Made by a program: the position numbers and the translations under genes. Of a stretch of 64,000 bases of DNA, positions 29,033 to 39,689 are shown piece by piece; position 1 is the stretch's first letter; every line of letters starts with the position of its first letter. A model generated the notes under the pieces. It worked only from the letters and a program-made list of their open reading frames with translations. It ran no database searches and had not been told where the DNA came from. Where the stretch lies: contig NZ_SNXY01000007.1 of assembly GCF_004362745.1 (NCBI RefSeq), positions 186,001 to 250,000 of the forward strand. The letters are read 5' to 3'. The DNA comes from Oharaeibacter diazotrophicus. GTDB lineage: Bacteria > Pseudomonadota > Alphaproteobacteria > Rhizobiales > Pleomorphomonadaceae.

Positions 29033-29253
29033 TTGGCGAGCGCCTTGAAGGTCTCGCGATACTCCTTGAACAGCTCGCGCGCCGTGTCCATCGCCTCGGC
29101 GTGATCCGGATCGAAGGCACTGATCTTGATGCCCTGGTCCGGCAGCTCGGTCACGTAGAGCCAGTCGCCCTGGCCGAGGTTCATGCGCGCGAGCAGTTCC
29201 TTCGGCAGGATCAGGCCGGTGGAGTTGCCGATCTTCTTGAGCTCGAGCTTCAT
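29029..29253 (-). CDS. AbrB/SpoVT-fold antitoxin
   Basis: A 74-residue protein with the swapped-hairpin DNA-binding domain in its first ~45 residues (LKKIGNSTGLILPKELLARM) and an acidic/basic helical tail for toxin binding. It should neutralise the Doc toxin encoded next and repress the operon. The ATG at 29253 has GGAGG upstream and is the family start; the frame extends upstream to 29298 without coding features. Two matching palindromic boxes sit on its promoter. Confidence 0.9.
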   Translation of the reverse strand: MKLELKKIGNSTGLILPKELLARMNLGQGDWLYVTELPDQGIKISAFDPDHAEAMDTARELFKEYRETFKALAK

Positions 29254-29277
29254 GGTCCGCGCCTCCGGAATGCCCTT

Positions 29278-29332
29278 GTTCGACGGAACGTATAACACGG
29301 GTCGCGGCGGCGTACCAACGTTCGTTGGAACG
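29278..29332 (-). promoter_or_regulatory. Promoter of the toxin-antitoxin operon with two operator-like boxes
   Basis: On the minus strand TTGGTA (29313-29318), an 18-base spacer and TATACG (29289-29294) form a plausible promoter. Two near-identical 13-base boxes, GTTCGACGGAACG (29278-29290) and GTTCGTTGGAACG (29320-29332), flank it. One touches the -10 element and the other lies just upstream of the -35. Binding of both by the antitoxin, looping out or blocking the promoter, is an inference. Confidence 0.6.
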
Positions 29333-29382
29333 AAGTCGTCCGACGGCGCCCCGGCGGTCGGTCGGGACGCCGCCGGAGGGGA

Positions 29383-31194
29383 TCAGGCCTCCATCGCTTC
29401 CAGTTCGTCGATCAGGCGCTCGATCACCGAGAGGCCCATGCCCCAGAAGCCGGGGTCGGTGGCGTCGAGGCCGAAGGGGGCGAGCAGCTCGGAATGGTGC
29501 CGGGTGCCGCCGGCCTCGAGCAGGGCGAAATACTTGTCCTGGAAGCCCGGCTCGGCCTTCTCGAACACGGCGTAGAGCGAGTTCACGAGGCAGTCGCCGA
29601 AGGCGTAGGCGTAGACGTAGAAGGGCGAGTGGACGAAGTGCGGGATGTAGGTCCAGAAGGTCTCGTAGCCCGGACCGATCTCGATCGCCGGCCCGAGGCT
29701 CTCGCCCTGCACCGACAGCCAGATCTCGCCGAGCTGCTCGGCCGTCAGCTCGCCCTCGCGCCGGGCGGTGTGGACCTTGCGCTCGAACGTATAGAAGGCG
29801 ATCTGGCGGACCACCGTGTTGATCATGTCCTCGACCTTGCCGGCGAGCAGGGTGCGGCGCTCCGCCGGGGTGCGGGCGGCCTTCAGCAGCGCCTTGAAGG
29901 TCAGCATCTCCCCGAAGACCGAGGCGGTCTCGGCCAGCGTCAGCGGCGTCGGCGCCATCAGCGCGCCCTGGCGGCCGGCGAGCACCTGGTGGACGCCGTG
30001 GCCGAGTTCGTGGGCGAGGGTCATCACGTCGCGGGTGCGGCCGAGGTAGTTGACCAGCACGAAGGGATGGGCCGAGGGCACGGTCGGGTGGGCGAAGGCG
30101 CCGGGCGCCTTGCCCGGACGGGTCGGGGCGTCGATCCAGTTCTCGGCGAAGAAGCGTCCGGCGATCTCGGCCATGCGCGGGGAGAAGGCGCCGTAGGCCG
30201 ACAGCACGGTCTCGCGCGCCTCGTCCCACGGCACCGTGCGAGTGACCGCGCCCGGCAGCGGGGCGTTGCGGTCCCAGGTGGCGAGCGTTTCCTTGCCCAT
30301 CCACTTCGCCTTGAGGGCGTAGTAGCGGTGCGACAGCCGCGGATAGGCGTCGCGGACGGCGGCGACCAGGGCGTCGACGACCTCGCGCTCGACCCGGTTG
30401 GCGAGGTGGCGGCTGTCGGCGATGTCGGCGAAGCCGCGCCAGCGGTCGGAGATCTCCTTGTCCTTGGCGAGGACGTTGGTGATCAGCGCGAACACCCGCA
30501 GATTCTGCCCGAAGGTGCGGGCGAGCGCCTCCGACGCCGCCTTGCGGCGGGCCTCGTCGGGCTCCTGCAGCAGGTGCAGGGTCGGCTCGATCGTCAGTTC
30601 CTCGCCGTCCACGTCGAAGCGCAGGCCGGCGATGGTCTCGTCGAACAGGCGGTTCCAGGCGGAGTAGCCGGTGATCGACTTCTCGTGGAACAGCTCTTCG
30701 ATGCGGTCCTCGAGCTGGTGCGGCCGTTCGAGCCGGATGTCGGTCAGCCACGGCCGGTAGCGGCCGAGCGCCGGATCGGCGGCGATCGCCGCGTCGAGGG
30801 CGGCGTCGTCGAGCCGGTTGAGCTCGAGCTCGAAGAACAGCAGCTGCGAGGAGGCGTCCGTGACCTTGCCCTGGACGTCGCCGTAGAACTTCGCGCGCTT
30901 CGGATCGGTGGTGTCGCCGGCGTAGAGCAGGCCGGCGTAGGACATCAGCCGGCCGAGCCGCTCCTGGATCGCCTCGTAGGCGGCGACCGCCTCGGCGAGC
31001 GCGCCGGCGCCGGCGGGGTTCGCGTGGCCGGCGAGGGTGCCGCGCCAGCGCGCCGCGAAGGCCTCGGCGTCGCCGCGGATGCGGGCGAGGTCGGCGGCGA
31101 CCTCCGGCGAATCGGGCGCGGGGTAGAGGGCCGCGAGGTCCCACTCGGGCAGGGCGCCGAGGGCGTCCGCGGTGGCGGCGGGGGAAGCGGGCAT
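29383..31194 (-). CDS. M3-family oligoendopeptidase F (PepF-type)
   Basis: A 603-residue cytoplasmic zinc peptidase that cuts short peptides. The zinc motif HELGHGVHQ is present near residue 385, with the third ligand Glu in the following helix (ETASVFGEML). Length fits the PepF/M3B group. The ATG at 31194 starts close to the conserved region; the frame upstream to 31263 has no good ribosome binding site. It is monocistronic. Confidence 0.93.
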   Translation of the reverse strand: MPASPAATADALGALPEWDLAALYPAPDSPEVAADLARIRGDAEAFAARWRGTLAGHANPAGAGALAEAVAAYEAIQERLGRLMSYAGLLYAGDTTDPKRAKFYGDVQGKVTDASSQLLFFELELNRLDDAALDAAIAADPALGRYRPWLTDIRLERPHQLEDRIEELFHEKSITGYSAWNRLFDETIAGLRFDVDGEELTIEPTLHLLQEPDEARRKAASEALARTFGQNLRVFALITNVLAKDKEISDRWRGFADIADSRHLANRVEREVVDALVAAVRDAYPRLSHRYYALKAKWMGKETLATWDRNAPLPGAVTRTVPWDEARETVLSAYGAFSPRMAEIAGRFFAENWIDAPTRPGKAPGAFAHPTVPSAHPFVLVNYLGRTRDVMTLAHELGHGVHQVLAGRQGALMAPTPLTLAETASVFGEMLTFKALLKAARTPAERRTLLAGKVEDMINTVVRQIAFYTFERKVHTARREGELTAEQLGEIWLSVQGESLGPAIEIGPGYETFWTYIPHFVHSPFYVYAYAFGDCLVNSLYAVFEKAEPGFQDKYFALLEAGGTRHHSELLAPFGLDATDPGFWGMGLSVIERLIDELEAMEA

Positions 31195-31397
31195 CGGCGG
31201 GGTGTCTCCGGTCGGAGGAAATCTCTCGGCCCTTCCATATCGGTCGACGCCGCCGGGGATCAACGGGCCATGGGCGCGCGCGATTAATCCGGCATTTACC
31301 GGACCCGACGCAGCATGACCCGAATTGAGACAGATCGCCCGGCGGTCGGTCCGCCCGAATTCCGCCCCGTCCCGCCGCCCCGAACGCCAGGGCCCGC

Positions 31398-32963
<1,566 letters not shown>

Positions 32964-33117
32964 CGGCGGGATCGAATCGATGTGACCCCATGGCCCGACG
33001 CTTGCCAAGTTTCGGGCTCATCGAGAACAAATGGTTTCGGCGTCCCGTATCGGATCGGGAGGGGCCCCACCTTCCCGAGGTGGGACCGGGTCGGAGCCGG
33101 GTGCGGTGGAGATGACG

Positions 33118-34932
33118 ATGCAGGCCTTGAAGCGGCGCCTGATGGCGCTGGCACTCGCCTCCGGAACGGCGCTGTCCCCGTTCGCGGCGACTCTCGTCCA
33201 CGCCCAGGACCAGTCCGTGCAGGATCCGTTCGCGGTCGAGCCGGTCGATCCGTCCCCCGCCGTGGTCGATCCCGCGGCCGCCGCCGCGCCGGTCGCGACT
33301 GAGGCCGCCCCGGTCGCCGAGGCTCTGCCGCCGGCGGCCGCCGATTCGGGCGCCGCGGCCCTGCGCGCCCTCCTGACCGCGCCCGATGCGCTCGCCGGCG
33401 TCGCCGCCAAGGACCGTGCCGCCATCCTCGCGTGGTACGGCGCGCGCGCCTTCGAGCCGATGTGGGTCGCCGACGGCCGGCTGACCGAGCGCGCCGACGC
33501 CGTCGTCGCCCGGATCGCCCGCGCCGCCGAGGACGGACTCGACCCCTCCGCCTACGCGCTGCCCGACGCCGCCGCCCTCGTCGGCGCGACGCCGGACCGG
33601 CTCGCCGCCGTCGACGTGGGCCTCACCGCGGCGGTCGCCCGCTTCGCCCGCGAGGCCTCCGGCGGACGGGTCTCGCCGCAGAAGATCTCCAAGGACATCA
33701 CCCGGACGCCGCCGGCGATCGACGCGCGCACCGCGCTCGCCACCGTCGAGGCCGCGACCGACGTCGCCGCCGCGCTCGACGGTTTCGATCCGCCGCACGA
33801 GGAATTCCGCCGGCTGAAGGCCAAGCTCGCCGAGGTCCGCGCCCGCCAGGAGACGCCGGTCGCCCACGCGCCGATCGCCGAGGGGCCGACGCTGAAGCCC
33901 GGCATGCGCGACGCCCGCGTGCCGGCGCTGCGCGAGCGCTTCGGCATCCCGGCGCCGGAGCTCGTCACCGGCAGCCTGCCGGAAACGCAGACGGCCTCCA
34001 ACGGCGACGACGAGCTGGTGGCCACCGTCGAGGCCGCGCTGGCCTCCTCCACCGACGAGGTCTACGACCAGCCGCTGATCGACGCGGTCAAGTCGTTCCA
34101 GGCCGAGAACGGCCTGACCGCCGACGGCATCGTCGGTGCGCGCACGCTGTCGGTCCTGAACGGCGGCCCGCGCGACGAGGAGGGCGAGATCGTCGCCAAC
34201 ATGGAGATGTGGCGCTGGATGCCGCGCGACCTCGGTCGCGACCACGTCTTCGTCAACGTGCCGGAGTTCATGGTCCACGTCGTGCGCGACGGCGTGCGGA
34301 TCCACGAGACCCGCGTGGTCGTCGGCAAGGTGACCAACCAGACGCCGATCTTCTCCGACGAGATGGAGTATCTCGTCGTCAATCCCTATTGGAACGTGCC
34401 GGAATCCATCAAGATCAAGGAGATGCTCCCCGCGATCAAGGCGGATCCGGCCGGCTACATGGCCCGGCACGGTTACGAGGTCGTCTGGGAGGGCCAGGTG
34501 ATCGATCCGGCCACCGTGGTGTGGGACGAGAATGCGGTGAAGGCGGTCGGCATCCGCCAGACGCCGGGCGAGGCCAACGCCCTCGGCCACATCAAGTTCA
34601 TGTTCCCCAACCAGCACGCGGTCTACCTGCACGACACGCCGTCGCGGGCGCTGTTCCAGCGCGACGTCCGTGCCTTCAGCCACGGCTGCGTCCGCGTCGA
34701 CGATCCCACCGCCTTCGCCGGTGCCGTCCTGCAGGGCGATCCGGAGTGGACTGTCGAGCGGGTTGAATCGCTCTACGGCGGCCCGGAGCGCCGGGTGAAC
34801 CTCGCCCATCACCTGAAGGTCCACATCGCCTATTTCACCGCCTCCGTCGACGACACCGGCAAGCTGACCCTGCGCGACGACCTCTACGGCCACGTCCGCA
34901 AGCTCAAGGCCGCGCTCGGCGTCTCGACCTGA
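33118..34932 (+). CDS. L,D-transpeptidase with peptidoglycan-binding domain (YcbB/LdtD-like)
   Basis: A 604-residue exported enzyme that makes 3-3 cross-links in peptidoglycan or attaches proteins to it. A signal peptide ends near HAQ. A PG-binding domain (AVKSFQAENGLTADGIVGARTL) precedes the YkuD catalytic domain, whose active site FSHGCVRVDD contains the nucleophilic Cys. I choose the ATG at 33118 because GGTGGAG lies six bases upstream; an ATG at 33112 in the same frame is the alternative. A strong terminator follows. Confidence 0.93.
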   Translation: MQALKRRLMALALASGTALSPFAATLVHAQDQSVQDPFAVEPVDPSPAVVDPAAAAAPVATEAAPVAEALPPAAADSGAAALRALLTAPDALAGVAAKDRAAILAWYGARAFEPMWVADGRLTERADAVVARIARAAEDGLDPSAYALPDAAALVGATPDRLAAVDVGLTAAVARFAREASGGRVSPQKISKDITRTPPAIDARTALATVEAATDVAAALDGFDPPHEEFRRLKAKLAEVRARQETPVAHAPIAEGPTLKPGMRDARVPALRERFGIPAPELVTGSLPETQTASNGDDELVATVEAALASSTDEVYDQPLIDAVKSFQAENGLTADGIVGARTLSVLNGGPRDEEGEIVANMEMWRWMPRDLGRDHVFVNVPEFMVHVVRDGVRIHETRVVVGKVTNQTPIFSDEMEYLVVNPYWNVPESIKIKEMLPAIKADPAGYMARHGYEVVWEGQVIDPATVVWDENAVKAVGIRQTPGEANALGHIKFMFPNQHAVYLHDTPSRALFQRDVRAFSHGCVRVDDPTAFAGAVLQGDPEWTVERVESLYGGPERRVNLAHHLKVHIAYFTASVDDTGKLTLRDDLYGHVRKLKAALGVST

Positions 34933-35344
34933 GCGGTCCCCGATCGAACTGCCGCCCTCGGCCGCCCGTGCCTGTCGCACGGGCGGCCGTTCGTTTTTCC
35001 GTGGACGGCGGTGCGCTGCCGCACCGCGAAACAACAGGCCGGAACGACGATTTCGCGCGGGATCGTCGTCCGGAACGGCGACGATCGCCCGAATCGTGCG
35101 CCGATCGTCGGACCAGACGGCGACAGTGTCGCGAAAAAGTCACTTTCAAGCCCAAACGAATGCGCTCTTGGCGACGGACGCGGACGCGGCTAATGTCCGC
35201 CTCGCCGGACGACGTGCGCGGGGGCCGCACGGCACCGAAGGCGAAGGGGGTGAAGGACGGGTTTACGGTAAACCGTTGCTTAATGGTTCCGCGCGAAGAT
35301 GCGTCGTGGGCTGGAGCGACAACCCTGACATCAGGCAGGAACGC
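34933..35344. other. Intergenic region with a terminator and several palindromes before the M15-like gene
   Basis: In this 412-base gap the first 66 bases hold the terminator of the L,D-transpeptidase gene. ACGACGAT (35044-35051) pairs with ATCGTCGT (35062-35069). GGTTTAC-G-GTAAACC (35260-35274) is a perfect 15-base palindrome in locally AT-rich sequence, a candidate operator for the next gene. The reading frame of that gene is open through here, but the sequence is not protein-like. Confidence 0.45.
34959..34998 (+). terminator. Terminator of the L,D-transpeptidase gene
   Basis: A 13-base stem (34959-34971 with 34977-34989) around CTGTC is followed by TTCGTTTTT. It lies 27 bases after the stop codon and is among the strongest terminators in the window. 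Confidence 0.88.
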
Positions 35345-37231
35345 TTGGAAAAGACATTCGCAACGCACGGGTCCGATCGGCCGCTCCGCGGCCACGCGCA
35401 CGGGGGCACCCGGGCCGTCGAGACCCTCCCTTCCGGCGGCTCCGCGCCGTCGTCGAAGGCCCGCCGCATGGTGGGGGTCCTGGCCGGCGCCATGGCGACG
35501 CTGATCGTCGCCACCTCGGCGCCCGCGTCCGCCGAGACGCGCACCCTGGACCTCTACAACGCCCATACGCGCGAACGCCTGACGATCACCTTCAAGAAGA
35601 ACGGCAAGTACATCCCGTCCGCGCTCGCCGAGCTCAACCACTTCCTGCGCGACTGGCGCCGGAACGAGCAGGTGAAGATGGATCCCCGCCTGTTCGACAC
35701 GGTGTGGGAACTCTACCAGCGCTCGGGCGCCTCGCAGCCGATCCACGTGGTCTGCGGCTATCGCTCGCTCGCCACCAACGAGATGCTCCGGACCCGGTCG
35801 AGCGGCGTCGCCAAGCACAGCCAGCACACGATGGGCAAGGCGATGGACATGTTCATCCCCGGCGTGTCCATCAACCGGCTGCGCGAGATCGGCGTCCAGA
35901 TGCAGCACGGCGGCGTCGGCTGGTATCCGACCTCCGGCAGCCCGTTCGTGCACATCGACGTCGGCAATGTCCGTGCCTGGCCGCGCATGACGCGCACCCA
36001 GCTCGTCCGCCTGTTCCCCGACGGCAAGACCGTCCACCTGCCGTCCGACGGCCGGCCGCTCGCCGGCTACCAGCAGGCGCTCGCCGAGCTGAAGCGCGGC
36101 GGCAGCTCCCGGCCGATCTCGGTCGCCGAGACCTCGGCGCCGCGCAAGGGCGGCCTGCTCGCCATGCTGTTCGGCGGCGACGAGGAGGACGCGTCGGAAG
36201 AGGTCGGCGCCGCCTCGGGCGAGGGCGACGCCCCGGCCCGGCCGGCCAAGCCCGCCAAGGTCGCGCCGCCGGCCAAGGCCGCGCCGCCCGCCGCCGTCGT
36301 GCGCACCGCTCCGGCCCCCGAGACGCCGCCGCCGGCGCTCGCGCCCGTCGCGCCGCCGGTGCTGATGGCCGCCGTGCCGAAGCCGTCGCCGGCGCCCGAG
36401 CGTCCGGAACCGGTCGCCCCGACCACGCTCGCCGCCGCGACGCCGCCGGCCGAGACGCCCGCGCCGGCCGAGGTCGAGGCTGTGCTGGCCGCCGCCCCGC
36501 TGCCGACGTCGCGTCCGGACCTGCCGCCGCTGCTCGAGGTCGCCGCTCTCGAGGCGCCGCTGCCGCCGCCGAGCCGCTCCGAGATACTGCCCGAACCGGT
36601 CGTCGTCGCCGACGCCGCCCCGGTGCTCGCCGCCCTGCCGGACGTCCGCCCGTCGCTGCCGACGGTCGAGGCCCGGACGCCGCCGGCCGCGCCCGCGGTC
36701 GCCGCCGAGCCGGCCAACGCCCAGCTCGCGCTGGCCGAGGTCGCCCACGATCCGTCGGTCCGTGCCGGTTCCGCCACCGCGCTCGGCTACGCGCCGGCGT
36801 CGGAGGATGCCGGAGCCGCCGCCGCGCCGCCGCGCCCGCCGATCCGGATGGCGGCGCTGACGCCGCCGCCGCCGGCCGCGACCCGTGGCCTGTCGTCCGG
36901 TCAGGCCGATCCGCTGGCCGCGCTGCCGCTCGCCGCGGGTCTCGACGGCAAGGCCGATCCGCTGGTCGACGCCGCCGCCGCGCCGGCCGCCGCGGACCTG
37001 CCGATCTACGACGGCGCCCAGTCGGCCTACTGGGGCGTGTTCGCCCAGTTCGTCCACCCCGACCAGCGCCGCATGGGCGCGCTGTTCGAGGCGCCGACCA
37101 TGGTCGTCGTCGCCACCTTCGCGCCGCAGCCCTACGGCGGCGACGTCAAGGCGACCCGCTTCACCGGCTCGGCGCTGCCGCGGCTGCAGGTGATGCGCTT
37201 CAGCCGCTCGTCGGATCTGGCGATGCGCTGA
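35345..37231 (+). CDS. DUF882/M15-like cell-wall peptidase family protein with long Pro/Ala-rich tail
   Basis: A 628-residue exported protein if it starts at the TTG at 35345, which has AGGA four bases upstream; an ATG at 35468 would leave the signal helix without its basic start. The signal peptide ends at ASA/ET. The next ~170 residues are the YcbK-like M15_2 domain, with the zinc-site pieces HSQHTMGKAMD and FVHIDVG, so it may cut or bind peptidoglycan. Then come ~330 residues very rich in Pro and Ala, and a conserved-looking ending. Start position is uncertain. Confidence 0.8.
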   Translation: MEKTFATHGSDRPLRGHAHGGTRAVETLPSGGSAPSSKARRMVGVLAGAMATLIVATSAPASAETRTLDLYNAHTRERLTITFKKNGKYIPSALAELNHFLRDWRRNEQVKMDPRLFDTVWELYQRSGASQPIHVVCGYRSLATNEMLRTRSSGVAKHSQHTMGKAMDMFIPGVSINRLREIGVQMQHGGVGWYPTSGSPFVHIDVGNVRAWPRMTRTQLVRLFPDGKTVHLPSDGRPLAGYQQALAELKRGGSSRPISVAETSAPRKGGLLAMLFGGDEEDASEEVGAASGEGDAPARPAKPAKVAPPAKAAPPAAVVRTAPAPETPPPALAPVAPPVLMAAVPKPSPAPERPEPVAPTTLAAATPPAETPAPAEVEAVLAAAPLPTSRPDLPPLLEVAALEAPLPPPSRSEILPEPVVVADAAPVLAALPDVRPSLPTVEARTPPAAPAVAAEPANAQLALAEVAHDPSVRAGSATALGYAPASEDAGAAAAPPRPPIRMAALTPPPPAATRGLSSGQADPLAALPLAAGLDGKADPLVDAAAAPAAADLPIYDGAQSAYWGVFAQFVHPDQRRMGALFEAPTMVVVATFAPQPYGGDVKATRFTGSALPRLQVMRFSRSSDLAMR

Positions 37232-37253
37232 CCGCGCCCGCCGGTCCGATCCG

Positions 37254-37298
37254 AAACGACGAAGGCCGCCGGGGTCGACCCGGCGGCCTTCGTCGTTT
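37254..37298 (+). terminator. Long perfect terminator hairpin
   Basis: Twenty bases (37254-37273) pair perfectly with 37279-37298 around a five-base loop, starting with AAAC and ending with GTTT. It lies 22 bases after the DUF882 gene and faces the converging trcR gene. Confidence 0.88.
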
Positions 37299-37389
37299 CG
37301 CGCGTCCCGTGTCGGGGGGAGGGGGGCGCCGGCCGACAGGCCGGCACGCCGCGAGGTCCCGACGGGGCGGGACCTCGTCCGACGGGAGA

Positions 37390-38106
37390 TCAGTATCCCT
37401 CGTCCTCGTCTTCGTCGGGCTTGCGGGTCATCGACTTCAGCTTGGCGAACACCGCCTCGGCGTCGAGCTCGTCCTCGTCGTGGCGCGACGACGGGCCGGC
37501 GCGGAAGCCGGCGAGGGCGTCGTCCGACGTGGTCTCCTCGACGGGCAGCAGGGTCGGGGCCTGCTCCAGCACCTTCTCCGGATTGGCCTTGGCGGCCTTC
37601 TCGACCTCGAGGTCGAGCTCGAGCTGCGAGCAGAGGCCGAGGGTCACCGGGTCCATCGGCGTCAGGCTGGCCGAATTCCAGTGGGTGCGGTCGCGGATCT
37701 GGGCGATCGTCGACTTGGTGGTGCCGACGAGGCGCATGATCTGCGCGTCCTTGAGTTCGGGATGGTTGCGCACCAGCCAGAGGATGGCGTTCGGCCGGTC
37801 CTGGCGCCGCGACACCGGGGTGTAGCGGGGCCCGCGCCGCTTGGCCTCGGGCACGCGCACCTTGGGGTCGGCGAGCTTCAGGCGCATCTCGGTGTTGCGC
37901 TCGGCGCGCTGGATCTCCTCGCGGGTGAGCTGGCCGGTCAGCACCGGGTCGAGGCCCTTGATGCCCTGGGCCGACTCGCCGTCGGCGATCGCCTTCACCT
38001 CGAGCGGGTGCAGCTTGCAGAAGGCGGCGATCTGATCGAACGACAGCGCGGTGTTCTCGACCAGCCAGACGGCCGTCGCCTTCGGCATGAGGGGAGCGGT
38101 CGACAT
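37390..38106 (-). CDS. trcR: Cell-cycle transcriptional regulator TrcR (DUF1013)
   Basis: A 238-residue protein of a family restricted to Alphaproteobacteria. The start PLMPKATAVWLVENTALSFDQIAAFC (seen here as MPKATAVWLVENTALSF) and the central AILWLVRNHPELKDAQIMRLVGTTKSTIAQIRDR helix-turn-helix-like stretch identify it. TrcR has been described as promoting CtrA synthesis. The C-terminus is acidic. The ATG at 38106 has AAGGA nine bases upstream. It is monocistronic, close to rcdA, another CtrA-related gene. Confidence 0.88.
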   Translation of the reverse strand: MSTAPLMPKATAVWLVENTALSFDQIAAFCKLHPLEVKAIADGESAQGIKGLDPVLTGQLTREEIQRAERNTEMRLKLADPKVRVPEAKRRGPRYTPVSRRQDRPNAILWLVRNHPELKDAQIMRLVGTTKSTIAQIRDRTHWNSASLTPMDPVTLGLCSQLELDLEVEKAAKANPEKVLEQAPTLLPVEETTSDDALAGFRAGPSSRHDEDELDAEAVFAKLKSMTRKPDEDEDEGY

Positions 38107-38257
38107 CGGATACATCCTTCTCGTTGGTCCGCCGGCTCCTCGCCGGCGGCCCGTCGTCTCGTCTAGCGATGACTGGGGATGACGCTCCATATAGCGCCTC
38201 TCGGCGCGATCCGCAACGAAACGGCGGCGGAAACGCGTGGGATTCCGCCGCGCCGGC

Positions 38258-39253
38258 TCACGGTGTCAGCATGATCTTGCCGACGTGGTCGGCCTCGAGC
38301 AGCGCGTGCGCCCGGGCCGCGTCGGCGAGCGGCAGCACGGCGTCGATCACCGGGGCGAGCCGGCCGGCGGCGAGCAGCGGCCAGACCTTGTCCTCGAGCG
38401 CGGCGGCGAGGCCGGCCTTGAAGGCGGTGTCGCGGGCGCGCAACGTCGAGCCGGTGTGGACGAGGCGCTTCAGCATCAGCCGGGTGAAGTCCACCGTCGT
38501 CTTCGAGCCGCGCAGGAAGGCGATCTGGACGATGCGGCCCTCGACGGCGGCGGCCTCGTAGTTGCGGCCGACGTAGTCGCCGCCGACCATGTCGAGGATG
38601 ACGTCGGCGCCGCGGCCGCCGGTGGCCGCCTTGGTGGCGGCGACGAAATCCTCGTCGCGGTAGTTGACCGCGACGTCGGCGCCGAGGTCACGGCAGACTT
38701 GGCACTTCTCGGCGGTGCCGGCGGTGGCGACCACCGTCGCGCCGAAGGCCTTGGCGAGCTGGATCGCCACCGTGCCGATGCCGCTGGTGCCGCCGTGAAC
38801 CAGCAGCGCCTCGCCCGGCTTCAGGCCGCCGCGGTCGAACACGTTGGACCAGACGGTGAAGAAGGTCTCGGGCAGGGCGGCGGCGCGGACGGCGTCGTAT
38901 CCGGCCGGCCAGGAGAGGGCGCTGCCGGCGTCGACGGCGCAGTATTCGGCGTAGCCGCCGCCGGAGACGAGGGCGGTGACGCGGTCGCCGACGGCCCAGC
39001 GCGCCACCTCGGCGCCGGCGGCGACCACCGTGCCGGCGACCTCGAGGCCGGGGATGTCGGACGCGCCCGGCGGCGGCGGATAGGCGCCGGCGCGCTGCAG
39101 CGCGTCGGGCCGGTTGACGCCGGCAGCCTCGACGCGGACCAGGATCTCGCGCGGGCGCGGCACCGGCACCGGCCGGCGGGTCGGCTTCAGCACCTCCGGT
39201 CCGCCGGGGGCGGTGATCTCGACGGCGGTCATCTCGGCGGGAAGCTCGGCCAC
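38258..39253 (-). CDS. NAD(P)H-quinone oxidoreductase, QOR/zeta-crystallin type
   Basis: A 331-residue member of the medium-chain dehydrogenase superfamily without the zinc sites of alcohol dehydrogenase. GGTSGIGTVAIQLAKAFGA is the NADPH-binding loop, and AAGVNRPDALQRAG the substrate-domain signature. It reduces quinones or small enones. The GTG at 39253 has AGGAGA six bases upstream; an ATG seven codons later is the other option, and the longer frame is not coding. It is divergent from the DUF1192 gene. Confidence 0.9.
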   Translation of the reverse strand: MAELPAEMTAVEITAPGGPEVLKPTRRPVPVPRPREILVRVEAAGVNRPDALQRAGAYPPPPGASDIPGLEVAGTVVAAGAEVARWAVGDRVTALVSGGGYAEYCAVDAGSALSWPAGYDAVRAAALPETFFTVWSNVFDRGGLKPGEALLVHGGTSGIGTVAIQLAKAFGATVVATAGTAEKCQVCRDLGADVAVNYRDEDFVAATKAATGGRGADVILDMVGGDYVGRNYEAAAVEGRIVQIAFLRGSKTTVDFTRLMLKRLVHTGSTLRARDTAFKAGLAAALEDKVWPLLAAGRLAPVIDAVLPLADAARAHALLEADHVGKIMLTP

Positions 39254-39391
39254 GTCTCGTCTCCTCGGGTCTGCGTCGCGGCGCCGCGTCGGGGCGTCGC
39301 GTCCGGGCGTGCCCCGGCATAGGACGGTTTGTGCCCGCGGTGAAGCGGGCCTATCATCGCGGCAGAGCGGAACCTTCGAGAGGAGCGCGCG

Positions 39392-39580
39392 ATGGCGATC
39401 GAACCGGACGAGCCGCTGCGCAAGGTCGTGCACACGGTCGGCGAGGATCTCTCGGCGCTGTCGGTCGACGAGATCGACCGGCGTGTCGCGCTGCTCGAGG
39501 CGGAGATCGAGCGGCTCGGTACGGCGCGCCGCGTCAAGGACGCCAGCCGGGCCGCGGCCGAGGCCGTGTTCAAGTTCTGA
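39392..39580 (+). CDS. DUF1192 small protein
   Basis: A 62-residue protein. LSALSVDEIDRRVALLEAEIERL is the conserved helix of the alphaproteobacterial DUF1192 family (shown in part as LSVDEIDRRVALLEAEI). Its function is unknown; the helical register suggests a coiled-coil. The ATG at 39392 has GAGGAG upstream. It is often found near rcdA in this lineage, as here. Confidence 0.88.
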   Translation: MAIEPDEPLRKVVHTVGEDLSALSVDEIDRRVALLEAEIERLGTARRVKDASRAAAEAVFKF

Positions 39581-39689
39581 GCGGGCCGCGGGCGGCCCCC
39601 GGCACGGCGACGACTGTGCCGCTCCGGGACCATCCGTGTCGTCGACGGTCTTCGCCTTTACCGGATGTTAACCACGACGGGCCATTCTA

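Noticed and set aside
35040-35100. Two GGAAC motifs before the DUF882 gene as EcfG-type promoters
   Set aside because: The bases at the -10 distance read TCGTC and TCGTG instead of CGTT and the spacing is one base long, so the match is too weak.
35704-38166. An 820-residue plus-strand frame over the DUF882 and trcR genes
   Set aside because: Low-complexity Arg/Gly/Pro sequence typical of off-frame translation of high-GC genes; real products lie in other frames.
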